Origin: Pararge aegeria
Taxonomy: Eukaryota > Arthropoda > Insecta > Lepidoptera > Nymphalidae
NCBI RefSeq assembly: GCF_905163445.1
Contig: NC_053191.1
Span: forward strand, 7,936,001-8,000,000
Reading direction: 5' to 3'
Length of the DNA: 64,000 nt
In this document: piece after piece, positions 33,398 through 44,987 of the stretch
Layout: each line of letters begins with the position of its first letter
Numbering within the stretch: position 1 is the stretch's first letter
Made by a program: the position numbers and the translations under genes
Notes under the pieces: generated by a model
The model's input: only the letters and a program-made list of their open reading frames with translations
Database searches by the model: none
Told to the model about the DNA's origin: nothing

Positions 33398-34160
33398 CAA
33401 ATACAAATATTTAACAAGATTTATTTGGTGAAGCTAACAAAGTTTACGTTAGAAAGCCACAGACAGACAGAAATGCACCCTTAATAGTTTTACAAATTTA
33501 ACTCTGTCATTTTATTTATCGGCTAATCTTTAACATCGCGAGACCCAATCCAGGCTACTTTTTAAACCCTATATACTTATTAGATTAGAAATGGGGCAAC
33601 CGAAATTTGGCGTAGAACTTGGCGTTAGTAACTGATAGTTTCTAATTTGGTAAGTTTGGCATTCAAAGCAAATATTCAGGTGCGTGTTGATATTGACTAC
33701 GTGAATTAACGTGGTTTTAATTCTAGTGGAACTATCCACAACTAAAGGAAATACCAAATATTATTTAAAATACGTCGGGTATAATACGGGATTTTGACTC
33801 GCATCTCTCTATCGCGGCACCATAGATGGCGCAGCGCATACAGTCGCTTATATACTACTGAGAAAATAATAATTTATCTAAGCGTATATGAATTTCAGCA
33901 TCAGTGGATAGGATGGCCGAGGCTTAATATTGACAAGTCACTCAGGCCGCGAGACGAATGCGGGCAAATCTTGCTGGTTTTGAAATTTAGATAAGGACGG
34001 ATTTTTCAAATAAATGAGCAATTTAATATAGTTAGGATCCCTAAGGTATAATCTCACTTTCATAATTATTAATCTATGGATTATGGTGAAATAACCTAGA
34101 CTGTCAGCTTTGAAATTAATCTACATATTTAAGTGTTAGTAAGTCTTTGATCTATAATTT
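33398..34160. other. Non-coding stretch
   Basis: No gene supported. One AGATGGCG motif is at 33823. Confidence 0.4.
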
Positions 34161-34189
34161 CTTAACTAATCTGTGGTTTTATAATACCG

Positions 34190-34395
34190 CATAAAAAAGT
34201 AAATCTTGACTGGGTAGCGTGCCAGCGGTATACTTCATCCGAAATCACACGCACCACTGCATAACCATGACCACTGTAGGTAAATCGCCGTCGAGACATT
34301 TCTAAACGCATCGCGTGAAATGGTGCGCGACCAATCGGACATTCAGATTTGAATGTGGAATACAAACCGGGCGACGACGCCGCGACCTTCATAAA
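34190..34395. other. GC-richer island, possible conserved regulatory element
   Basis: The sequence is GC/CpG-richer than its surroundings and appears single-copy in this window. It contains a TTCATAAATTTA motif (Hox/Cad-like) near its right end. An 80-codon minus-strand ORF covers part of it but shows no domain. Confidence 0.3.
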
Positions 34396-34961
34396 TTTAG
34401 CCAATAAATGTCAACTTTTTGATCGTTCCAAAAAAGAACGTATCTGAAAAAAATATATGAAAGATTTCGAGTTGACGTGCTTTTGTTTTTGAATAAGTTT
34501 ATTAGAATTTTGTCTTTTGCTGGTTAGAGGAATCGCCAAGAGAAGAAGAAGGGGCTTTCTAGTAAAAATAGGTAGGTAGGTACCTAAGCGAAATGCTTTG
34601 CATATCAATTACTAAACAACAAACCATAAAACCTTTCAAGAAAGGATATTCGGGATAATAATGTTACCTAGCAAACTATCTATAGTGTACCTTATCATAG
34701 TGTAGCCCATTTTGTTCAGTTTCTATCAGAGTTATGACATTTAAGCGATCCTGTCAATGTCATACATACACAAAGATATCTATATCATCACATATATGTA
34801 TCTATCTGTAGAAAGGCAGCCTTCTTTCTTATAATAAAAATAAGGCTTAGTTCATAGAAAAGATTTTGCGTTTATTGCGCATTAAAATTTTCGGAGCCGA
34901 TTATAAGATGATTATATTCTATTGTAAAGCAAAAAAATGTAAACTATTGTCAATGTGTAAG

Positions 34962-35154
34962 CAGTGGCGTGCATAGAGGGTATGCACAGGGTATGCAGAT
35001 GATATAAAATGAAGAAAATCGCCAGTACGAGTTATAAATACTCAAGGTTAGGCTTTCTTTAACTCTTACAATGCCTATTCTTAAGTTTTTTATAACTCTT
35101 ACTGTAGATTTTCTTAAATTTATATCATCTGCATACCCTCTATGCACGCCACTG
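34962..35154. mobile_element. hAT-type MITE (CAGTGGCGTG family), 193 bp, with 8-bp duplication
   Basis: The arms CAGTGGCGTGCATAGAGGGT are perfect at both ends. The inner motif CAGATGATATAAA pairs with its complement. An exact 8-bp duplication TGTGTAAG flanks it (34954-34961 and 35155-35162). It belongs to the same family as 33283-33389 and 22315-23103. Confidence 0.93.
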
Positions 35155-35162
35155 TGTGTAAG

Positions 35163-36430
35163 GTATGATAAATGTAATCACGTAAGCATAGCCCCGCAAT
35201 ATGAAAAGCTCAAAAGAGTGTTACAATATTTGCAGTGTCGCTTTCTAAGTTATCATGGTCATAATCAGGTAATTCATCATCACAAAAGCAGTAAAAAACA
35301 AAAAAGTACCTTTTAGTAACAAAGGCACACACGCGCGTTATCTGAATCATAAATAGAAAGCTGTTCGTACTTCACAGCTCTGTTCAATTTTAATTCCATA
35401 GATTATGTAGAATCACAGATTATGTAGAGTTACTACGTAAAGGAAATCTAAAGCATACATAAGGTACAGAAGTAAAGTTAGCGAGGTACGGTACCATTTA
35501 ACGTTGAAAGCAGTGCTACATTTTATTTGCGAAAGTACATAACGTGGCCGGTAATAACATATGCTAATAAAACTTTATTCAACTAAGCTTTATCGATCGT
35601 AAAACACAATCCTATTATGGTGCAGTCGTTTGCTACCAGCGTACGATAAAACGAAGCATTGGAACATTTCTCCTATGTTCTATATATACCGCTCTATAAT
35701 ACGTATGTTTGTATGTACCTACGTACGTACATACATACATAGTCAAAGCCTCTTAAAAACGGTTAACATTACATTATTATATTATTTAACTATTTAGAAT
35801 GTTATCCAAACCCTATTAATATAGATTAATGAAATGGATAGATGCGCCTACTAGTGACTTCTTTGAAGAAACTGGTCTTTTTGGTATGTGGGTAGAAATT
35901 ATTTATAAAATTGGGTAGGTTATCTTCTACGAGACAAACAGTTACTTCGTTCTTCTTCCCAGAATGTCTGTTATCCCGTTTCTCATGGTTTAAAATACTT
36001 AGTGGTAGTGCCTTACTAATAAACATTGTTCTGTCTAAGTAACAGATATCAATAATTTGAAGACAAAACGTTGAGTAACTATACAACGGCTTTGCAACGT
36101 TATTAATAAGGACTATACACACTCCGGGCTGAAAGTCCCATAAAAATATATTCATCGAAGATAAACTCAAAAAACTAACAGCCATATAAAAAAAACCTAC
36201 GTTAGTGCTATTCTTTAGAAAAATCATGAGCAGAGAGTATCAAGAGGCATTTTAGAGATATACAGCCCCTCTAATTTCATTTGTTGTCTGAACGCAGTTT
36301 TACCAAAATGCCAAATTATCGCTTTCTTTATTAGCACACTAGAATTATAACCCAAGTCTGTTTCTGTCAAACTTGTGGTTAGGTTAGCTATGTAAAGTGA
36401 TTCCTGTTTAACCAAAACCTTTGTCACCAG
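35163..36430. other. Putative Lim1 upstream or 5' intron sequence
   Basis: No other coding sequence is supported. A TACGTACATACATACATA-type simple repeat lies at about 35716-35741. A pyrimidine-poor but usable acceptor (TTGTCACCAG) ends at 36430. Confidence 0.4.
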
Positions 36431-36620
36431 GACGTGGCGAGGCAGGCGGCGCCATGGCGTGCGCTGGCTGCGAGAAGCCCATACTGGATAAGTTCCTACT
36501 GCACGTGCTTGAGCGAGCATGGCATGCGGCGTGCGTGCGCTGTGCAGACTGCCGCGCGCCGCTCGCCGACAAATGCTACTCGCGGGACAACAAACTCTTT
36601 TGTAGAAATGATTTTTTTAG
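36431..36620 (+). CDS. Lim1: Lim1 (LHX1/5-type LIM-homeobox) exon encoding LIM domain 1
   Basis: From the ATG at 36454 (GCGCCATGG, a strong initiation context) it reads MACAGCEKPILDKFLLHVL..., the first LIM zinc finger. Cys-x2-Cys, His-x2-Cys, Cys-x2-Cys and Cys-x2-Asp ligands are in place up to CRNDFF. Vertebrate LHX1 starts almost identically ([20 protein letters not shown]), which supports this Met as the start, although the frame is open to the acceptor at 36430. The donor is AG|GTAAGT at 36621. LIM domains of this family bind Ldb/Chip co-factors; the protein is a nuclear transcription factor that patterns head, neural and appendage tissue in insects. GC content is far higher than in the flanks. 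Confidence 0.92.
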
Positions 36621-36643
36621 GTAAGTTTCATATTGATGTTTTC

Positions 36644-37210
36644 GACGACCTCCGTGGCGCAACGGTTAGCGCTGTGAATGTAGGAGGTCCCTGGTTCGAT
36701 TTTCGGCAGGGGAAATTTGGGAATTTATTATTTTTGAATTTTGTCTGGTTTGGTCTGGTGGGAGGCTTTGGCCGTGGCCGTACTACCCTACAGACAAAGA
36801 CGTGCCGCTAAGCGATTTAGTATTGCGGTGCGATGTCGCGTAGAAACTGACTGACTACCATACTCCCTAACAGGTTATCCCGCTTATCGGCGGGGGCTAT
36901 CACTCGTTTGAATTCCGACCTGAACTTAATTAGTTCATGGAGTAAATCGAGTGGGTTTTCTATAAATGCTGGTAAATCCCAGGTCATCTTAATCGGCAGC
37001 CGTCAGCAAATCTTTAAAGTTAGTTTCTCGTCTCTTCCTTCTGTAGTTTTTGATGGCGCAGTTTTGTTAAAAACTTGGGTATTATCATGGATAATACGCT
37101 CTCTTGGGCTCTTTAAATATCCGAGCTTAGTCGCATCATCTTAGACTGCATCGTCACTTACCACCAGGTGAGATTGCAGTCATGGGCTAACTTGTAGTGA
37201 AATAATAAAA
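36644..37210 (+). mobile_element. SINE family B, split by a LINE fragment, in the Lim1 intron
   Basis: The SINE head (GACGACCTCCGTGGCGCAACGGTTAGCGC, B box GGTTCGATTTTCGGC) starts only 23 bp after the Lim1 donor. The body runs to AACAGGTTATCCCGCT at about 36893. It resumes at about 37136 with CATCTTAGACTGCATCGTCACTTACCACCAGG and ends in AAATAATAAAAATA. The intervening segment is foreign. Confidence 0.88.
36896..37135 (+). pseudogene. LINE reverse-transcriptase fragment inside the SINE
   Basis: The frame beginning near 36897 reads AITRLNSDLNLISSWSKSSG then FSINAGKSQVILIGSRQQ. This matches the region after the catalytic YADD in LINE reverse transcriptases (INxDLxxIxxWxxxxGLxxNxxKSQxxxIGS). Both ends are internal to pol, and neither a UTR nor a tail is present. 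The reading degrades after about 75 codons. Confidence 0.8.
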
Positions 37211-37316
37211 ATATATATTTTATAGTCAATTTGACGGACCTAGCAAACCGCCCAACTGATAAAGTGGAAAACTATCGGCTATAAACCGAGCAACACTACT
37301 ACAAACTATCTTCTAT

Positions 37317-37450
37317 CCTACAAAGTGCCGCCCTGTGTCTATAAACTCGAGACATAGGTGTTAAGGTTAGTTTGTGTTAATTACACAGGCGCCCAAGCCG
37401 TTCAGACCGGAAACCAGAAATAATAGTATTTCCGTGGACCAGCTCTGTTG
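37317..37450 (-). repeat. Dispersed repeat D, minus orientation
   Basis: It shows ACATAGGTGTTAAGGTTAG, AATTACACAGGCGCCCAAGCCGTTCAGACCGG and ATTTCCGTGGACC, the inverse order of 21779-21940. Confidence 0.55.
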
Positions 37451-37589
37451 CTTCTACTACTAAAATATTATACTCAGTTATTATTACCCTGCTGCGCTGT
37501 GCCCAGCTTTCTGTCTCTTATGGGAACAGCCTCATGTTTCATAGAAGAGAAGAATTTCAGAGCTCTACCCAAGACCCAAGATAAGTCTA

Positions 37590-38100
37590 AGATTTATACT
37601 CAGCTTACCAGTTTCCCACTGGACATCAGCCCACCTTTTCCCGTAGGACATGGATTTTGGAACTTGCTACCCAAGTATTCTTATATCTTACTCCAGCAGC
37701 CTGTTCGTGTTCCTCTGAGCCCAGGCTCCTGTCTTTAAAGAGAGAGGGATACTAAAGCTTGACCTATGTTTCATCGTACTCAGCTTATTAGTTTCCTACT
37801 GGACGCAGGCCTCCTGCTCCAAAGGAGTGGGTTTTTGAGCTGAGCCCACGATTCATTGTAATCGGCTTATTGGACATAGGCACCCTGTCTCGTAGAAAAG
37901 AGGGATTTTAGAGGTTGACTTCAGTTTCATCATACTATATTTTATTAGTTTTTCATTGGGCAGAGACCTACTGTCTTGTTGGAAAGAGCTTCTTTAGAGA
38001 TTAACTTTAATTTCTGCATACTGAATTTATTAGTTTTTCCCAGTCACACGTCATCCGTCTCGTTAGAGAGAGGGACTTTACAGCCTTTTAAGCCTTACTG
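37590..38100 (+). repeat. Degenerate tandem repeat, unit about 80 bp
   Basis: Five diverged units begin near 37594, 37776, 37858, 37931 and 38018. Each has a TACTCAGCTTATTAGTTTCCCACTGG-like start, a CAGGCCTCCTGTCTC-like middle and an AGAGAGGGATTTTAGAGCTTGACT-like end. Unit lengths vary between about 73 and 90 bp. A 96-codon ORF across the first part is not a gene. Confidence 0.6.
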
Positions 38101-40687
38101 GAGTTATCCTACCTATTAATGTCCCACTGTTGGGGTACAGGCCGTGCTCTTTGAAGCACGGGGGTTTACAATGATAACCAGAGAGAGAGAATATATACTT
38201 GTACAAGGACAACGATCATCAGAGAATAGATACTTGTAACAATTAAAAATATCGTCAAGGGGCATTTCACTCCTGCCCCAGACCGCCCATTCCGCCTTCG
38301 CCTCGGGCTCCATGTTTTCATCATTCCTAAAATACGAGCTGATTAAAATACACTATAGCACTGCAGTTGTTAGGAAAACAAAAGTTGTCTGCCCAGTGCT
38401 GATCATAGGTATCATATTAGTCAAGTGATTTTAGCCTTAACCTCCCAATACTACTCCAATACGAGTATAGGAAAACTTTTAACGATAATAACATATAGTT
38501 TTGCGTGCTTTGCCAATTATTATTAAGTCATAATTTCTAGTCTCAGCCACCGTTACCAAATAATCATAATATGTATTTTGATCAGTCTTATAACCCCAGT
38601 TATAAAAGTGGGTGAAGAATAGATCATGGCATGATCGAAGTGTCAAAATAACACAAGTCATTTAGGTATTACACAAAGGGTCAAGAACATTGAAACCGTC
38701 TTCGGTGATTAAATTTAAAAATTTTGTTGCACTACGCAATAATTTATTCTTGAGCAAAACCGCGTTACTAAAGCCTGATGAAAAGAAAAGTTAATAGGTA
38801 TGAAAAAAAAAAATGTGCACAGTTGACGCTCCAGCTTTTTATCTAACGCAGAAGACGCAAGACGTTGCGATTCAGTAGACACTGTAGGCTCGTCCAGGGC
38901 CAAAAAGTAGTTTCTTCGAATACGATTTCTTTAGATTACTTTTTACAACGCCAAGGAAGCGCTTTGTTATCTTGCAAGAGTCACTAGACAAAAAATATCT
39001 TAAAATGCCAGCAAAAAATCTAAAATAGCGCAAGAAGACGTGTAATGCCGAAATCTGAAAAGAACAAATTCTAGACACTAATGTTTTGTGGCTTTTAACG
39101 CAATCAATTTTGATTTTAAAACAGAACAAAAACGCAATGCATAATTCATTACTTTTTGTTTGGAATCTCGTGATTTGTTATCTGGTTGTGTGAAGTAAAT
39201 CTTCGTGATTCGCGATAAATGACGGTTTTGTATCATTTGTATAATGCTCGTGTTAAATTACTAAAGAATTTTACTTGTGGAAAAGATTTCTGTTGATATG
39301 ACATGTAACATTTGGAACGACAACATTGTGTTGATTTTACATTAGATATAAATGCGAGTGAGTGACTTGAACATGGCATGAAAATTACTCACTGTAACAA
39401 AAAAAGAAAAACAATTAATGAGCACACCAAACAATCCAAAGTTTAATTATAAAGGGACAACAATTTATAAAAGCTATTGTTTATATTATTCAGAACTTAT
39501 CTACAGCTCTATGTAACTTTTTCTATGTATTCTTATTTTCTGTAACATTTTTTTCTGTGGTGTACAACAAAAGTATATTCATTAACTCATTAAAATAATC
39601 AAAGTAATAGGTAGGGTAAATTGTCGAGGTATTGGTAACTTGTTTATAGCATGTAACAAATGCAATGGTTGTGTTTGAGTTTCACAAGATAACCTTGTTT
39701 TAACTACTTCGAAGTTTTTTTACAATGGAATTCCAGAAAAAAAGTGTTTTCTCACATACTATTTTCATGCACATATTTTTTTAACAACAATTAACGTTGT
39801 TTCAATATCTTTTTCAATGGTTATATGGTTTTATAAATCCACAACTGGGATAAAATTACAATAGCAGACTTGGATTCGTATAATGCTTTTAAATAAGCTT
39901 TTTTGGGAGTAAAATAAATATTGTGATCTTGTTATAATTCAGAATTTATTTTTATCCTATTATATCCAACCGCTTGGCACGGGTCTCCTACTTCATTGGA
40001 CAGAAGGATTAAGAGCTTAGCTAGAGCAGCGTGGTAGTTATGCTGCCGGAGGAAATAGATATGATATGCTGCCAAAGTTCTAGAACAGAGAGACAAGTAA
40101 AGTTGCTTATAGCAATTTAGGGTTGCCATTGTTTTGTAAAGTCAAAATATGACCTTACAAAGCAATGGGATGGGGGGTTTAATTTTGCTGATTGCTGCCC
40201 GTTCCCATCTAAAATATAAGTGCATTAACCGCCCGATTTCTGTAAAACTAAGAACTTAGTATTTTTTGTTCCAAAACCACACGCCTAATTACCGTTATCA
40301 AGTAGGAAGTTATCCAACGTTTCTCGACCTTTTACAAAAAAGTATAACTAATATTAGCATTCGTTGAATCATATGGCGCCCAAAAGTTTAAAAAAAGTTA
40401 TTATGTCGCAGGTCAGCGGAAAGAGGTCCATTAGCACATCCGCTGTTTTAATACTTTATGTTATATTTGAGAGACAAGCTTTTCGAGCTTTCGGTGATAT
40501 AAACCGCGGGTTCAAGAAGTGGCAAGCGATATATATAATACGATTTTTATAACCGGACTAATGTGTTTAATACGTTAAGTACGTATGTACTCGTATGTAT
40601 AGATCTTCTACTATTATAATATTGGGTCGTATTTAATATTTTTTTCCAAAGTAATGTTACCCTTGTTTTCAAAATCACCCATGGGTT
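38101..40687. other. Lim1 intron, no further features recognised
   Basis: A+T-rich intron sequence. Short ORFs lack domains. A GC-richer piece at 38130-38310 has no identification. Confidence 0.4.
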
Positions 40688-40800
40688 CATAAAGTCTAAG
40701 ATGGTTGCGAATAATTTTTACGGGTATGGCAGTTATATTATACCCATACCTTAATCGGTTTCGATGCGACATCATACCCGAACATTTATTTGCTTTGAAA
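40688..40800 (-). mobile_element. SINE family B fragment
   Basis: Sequence such as AAGTCTAAGATGGTTGCG, TATGGCAGTTATATTATACCCATA and CGGTTTCGATGCGACATCATACC matches the 3' half of family B on the minus strand. Confidence 0.75.
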
Positions 40801-43800
40801 TTTAATAATTATCAATCTATAAAGGCCTATTTGTACCTTTTACCGTCCAACCTCTTGATACGTAAGGAGGTGGGAATACAAAGAAAATAGAACAAGAAAA
40901 AAAAAATGCCAGAAACTATTCTGGCAACAACTCAAATTATTTGTCAGCTTTTCTGAATTCTGATTTGATAAAAAGCTGTTTTAACATTTTGCACACTCAA
41001 GTCCATCCAGCTTCCGAGTCTAAGTATCTCATGACGTATCATAACGTTTATCGGGATATTGGATTCTTATATGAAATCAAAACAATTTGAGATTTGGCGG
41101 CAACTATCAAACTAACATGGCGGCTTGCCAGTTCGCGCCAAAGCTGTCTTATGTTTTATTCATGCAGCCTACATCGTTTATGCAAATGGGTACGATAATA
41201 ATTCAGTGCGATGATAATATTTAAAAAAATATTTAAGCAGATATCGAGATACAACTTCAATCCGAATAAGGCCTCGAGTATTTTTTTTTTTAATTAATTT
41301 ATTGTAGACTAAAAACTGGTGATAACTAGGTACTGAATTAAAAATATTGAATAATTTTCTAGTATAATATAATGATTTATTAGGTATATCGAATAAACTA
41401 TTTAAGTATAGCGGATTGATGTTAAAGTAAGTAAATAAATAAATATGGATCTCTTTATAGGTATATTGTAAAATAAGTAATTTCCCCATTTCGTCTGTTA
41501 TACCAAATTTTACACACAATTAGCGTATTGTAGGTAAATATTTATGTACGTTTTATCGTCTTTGTCGTTTTATTATGTTTGCACGTTTCTCCGTCGATTT
41601 TCATGCAATTCGGTAAGGACTACTGTTCTGTCGAACCCATTAAAATTGATTAAAGTTGATTCTTACACTTTTGGAGGATATATTTTTAAGATTAAGCAGA
41701 TTAGACAGCCATAGTCAAATTAATCACTTGTAGTGTTATTCATCAGCATAATATAAGCCTACTGTATCATATCATAATTAAAGATTTTAAACTAAGATGT
41801 TCGTGGTTAATCAACATTTCTTAAATATGTAGTCCAACGGGTACACACGATGTTATTTAAAAAAAAATACGTACCCGTTTAACTATATTTAAGTAAAATC
41901 ATATAATTTATATGTAATAAGATCAGATGACAGACAGTTCAACTCTTTAATAATCCAATTTTTGTATTTACAGCATTACCCTAACCAGGTTTGCGTTCGT
42001 TTTAACTAGATGAATACAAAAACAGGTGCCAATTGACCGGTTGCGTGTTAAGAGTCGATAAAACGACTGTCATCACGACCACGGCGGCCTGGCTTTGGTA
42101 TTGACCTAAAAATCACCGCGTCGAACATTACTCACGAATCTTACCGACACCGTTATAGTATAATTCTAAATTTTTATGTCTGTCATAAACGGTTGATCTA
42201 TAACACTACTTAGTAAAATATATTCGAGACGGACGATTTCTGTGCGTAGAAAAAAATTAAAAGCGTGAAAAATTTTAAAGTCCCTTCATACTTAATTAGG
42301 TAGTTAAGTTTAGATGAGTACTATTTTAAAGCGCTGCGACATCCTGACTTTGTTTGCGACGATTCTTATACCTGACTTCAAAATAATTCTTATACCTGAC
42401 TTATAAAATTGTAGTTGTTTTTAAAGGTTTGTACCTACTAAAGTAGATAATAACTACAAATCTATCTTTCTAAAGAAGTTAAGCTAAGAGGTTTTCAACT
42501 CCAGTATGCCAATGTTAGTCAGCCCTCTTAATACGAGTATAGTCAATTCATTAAAGTACGTGCAATAAATAGATTAAAATAATTACAAAAATGATGTGTA
42601 GGCGTCAATATCAAAGTTAGCCAATTAGGCTATGTTTTATTTAAAGCACATATCTCCTATATAAATATTGAGATGTTTAAATTAACCATCAGTTAGTTTA
42701 GTCCACCAAACCGCACTGTGCCAGCGTGGTGGCCTTAAACCATTGTGGGGAGAGAGACCCGTGCCTTGTACCTACTAGTTCGGTAATTGTTTGATATGAT
42801 TATGATTTTAAGTAATGTTTTTTGTTTTAATAGTTTAACTACGTAAAAGTCACTTTGATGATTTCGGTAAATACTCATGGTCTATTTAATTTAGATTCCT
42901 ATACACGGGGCTGTAAACTTGACCCCTTCGTTAAAACTATGAACAAATTAGGTTGGTGTAACCATGAATGGATACATTGTCAATGAATACAATGACTTTT
43001 AAATTGAAGGAAAAAAACATATAATCAAGTCTGTCGCATAGCGTGAGAAATGCAATTTACGTGAAGACATTTATGATCTATCTAGATCTATGAGAAATTT
43101 TATAGATTATTTAGACGCTGCAGTATATTATAATTTGTATTATCTACGTATCTAGAGTACCGTCATCGGTATTAGTTCCGAAAAATGACCTGATGACGGC
43201 CGGACAAATTTTGAAATCCCGAACTAAAACTGATCCAATTTCCGTAAAATGTCGGAATCTGATGTCACATACGTAAGAAAGCTCACACATCCGGAACCCG
43301 GTCAAAATTTTGATTTTTATGCCGTTATTTACTTAGTATGATATAAGCTGCTGTGCTTACACATAATATTAATTTCATAGAACTGTTATGATAATTTTCT
43401 ATAACTCTGGTGAATTGTGGGTATTGATCATTTCAAGTATTTACTACAGAATAAATACAAAAGTTGCTGCGCGCAATGTAATGTGCGAACAGCTTTAAAA
43501 AGCATTAAAGTATAAGTGAGGAATAGGAATGTGGGCTACTACAGCCTAGCCGTAAATCTAAGGTTGTTTGGCCATGTAATTAATTGGTGCCTTAAGAACA
43601 CAACTTTTCTTTGGAATTTACATATTTTCTCTGTTGACTAATGTCCTAAAATGCGTTCAAAAGAATAAAAATTTGTCCCTAAAATTAAAATAAGAGAGCC
43701 AAATTTAGGGAAATTCAAAACTTCCCCTTTGAATTTAGTTAATAAACGAATAATAACCAAGTTGTTAGCGGTGGGTACAAAGTAGGATGATTTGCTAGTT

Positions 43801-44778
43801 AAGCAATATTCATTAAGCCCGCTACTGACTATTACTTCCGGGATCAACCTATACACAGCATAATCTTAGAGATTTGCATTTTAACACAGTTCTCCGAACC
43901 AGTTAACGAATATTAATATTATATTTTATCGATATTCCGATAGGTTACTGATATCTCAACGTAGTCAAGAGGTGTCTAAATTATGTTTACGACTAATATT
44001 TCATCATAGATTGACGTAAAATCTGGCAGATGCTGGCGATTTATTCGATTTTTAATCGAACCGTCGGTATTTATATGGGTTATTATGGTAAGGTTGGTCT
44101 TTACCAATCAGCTGATCATCAGATATCAAATAAATCGATTCAAAAATGGCTCTACAAATGATTTAAATCACGCAATATTATGTGAAGTCTCTATTGTGTG
44201 GAATAGGAATGATTGTGTGGGAAATTACTAAAACAGCTCTGAATTTATGTACTATACAAAGCATTCAAAACAATATTATAATAATAATTTGGTTGGAATA
44301 ATAACATCTATTATTTATTTAAATTAAATTATATAACTTTGTCATTTAACTACAAGTGGTTTTCTGGGAAGAAATAATTTTTGAAAGTAACATTCAAAAG
44401 AAAAGTCACCCAAATTTGAAACAGTGTCAGGTGGGGTGGGTGGGGTAGTTTTACTTTTCAATGATTATTTATCAAATAAGTTAAGTGAAGAAGTGGTGTA
44501 ACTACCAGAAAATGGGTATTGGGCATTCATGATTAATTTATACTAGTAAAAGTCGTCAGCGGAATTCAGGGGCCTATAATGCATTTCAGAAAATACTAGT
44601 TAGATTCCATTTTATGCCGACTGGCAACTGCCATTCGTCGTAACGATGATGAACAATTATCTAATATACAACTACTGGAATAACATTTCGTCGTACCTAG
44701 GTCCAAGTCAAAAAGTCTTAACCAACTTGTCTTAAGATAGCTAGTTTGGAATATCATTTGCTAACGTTTTGTTTACAG
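40801..44778. other. Lim1 intron
   Basis: No coding sequence. At 42050-42130 a GC-richer patch (CATCACGACCACGGCGGCCTGG) is a possible conserved element. At 42697-42800 there is a 3' piece of SINE family C (AGTCCACCAAACCGCACTG, GCGTGGTGG, AGACCCGTGCCTTGTA). The remainder is A+T-rich. Confidence 0.4.
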
Positions 44779-44987
44779 ACGTTACGGTACAAAATGCAGC
44801 GGCTGCGGTCACGGAATATCCCCATCAGATCTCGTTAGGAAAGCACGGGAAAAGGTGTTCCACCTGAATTGCTTCACCTGCCTAGTCTGCAGGAAGCAAC
44901 TGTCCACCGGTGAAGAATTGTACGTGTTAGACGACAACAAATTTATATGTAAAGAGGATTACTTAGCAGGGAAGGCGCCGACTCATT
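44779..44987 (+). CDS. Lim1: Lim1 exon encoding LIM domain 2 (gene continues beyond the window)
   Basis: After the acceptor TTTACAG it reads RYGTKCSGCGHGISPSDLVR, then KAREKVFHLNCFTCLVCRKQ and LSTGEELYVLDDNKFICKED. This is nearly identical to LHX1/LHX5 LIM2 (FGTKCAGC.GISPSDLVR.AR.KVFHLNCFTC..C.KQLSTGEELY). All zinc ligands are present. It ends ...YLAGKAPTHC across the donor T|GTAAGT at 44988. Its start phase fits the AG left by the LIM1 exon, restoring an Arg codon. The homeodomain (expected RRGPRTTIKAKQLE and WFQN motifs) is absent downstream in this window, so the 3' exons lie beyond 64000. The longer ORF reading into the intron is an artefact. Confidence 0.95.

Noticed and set aside
36434..36811. 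125-codon ORF overlapping the LIM1 exon in another frame
   Set aside because: The LIM zinc-finger frame is clearly the coding one; this frame runs through the donor into a SINE.
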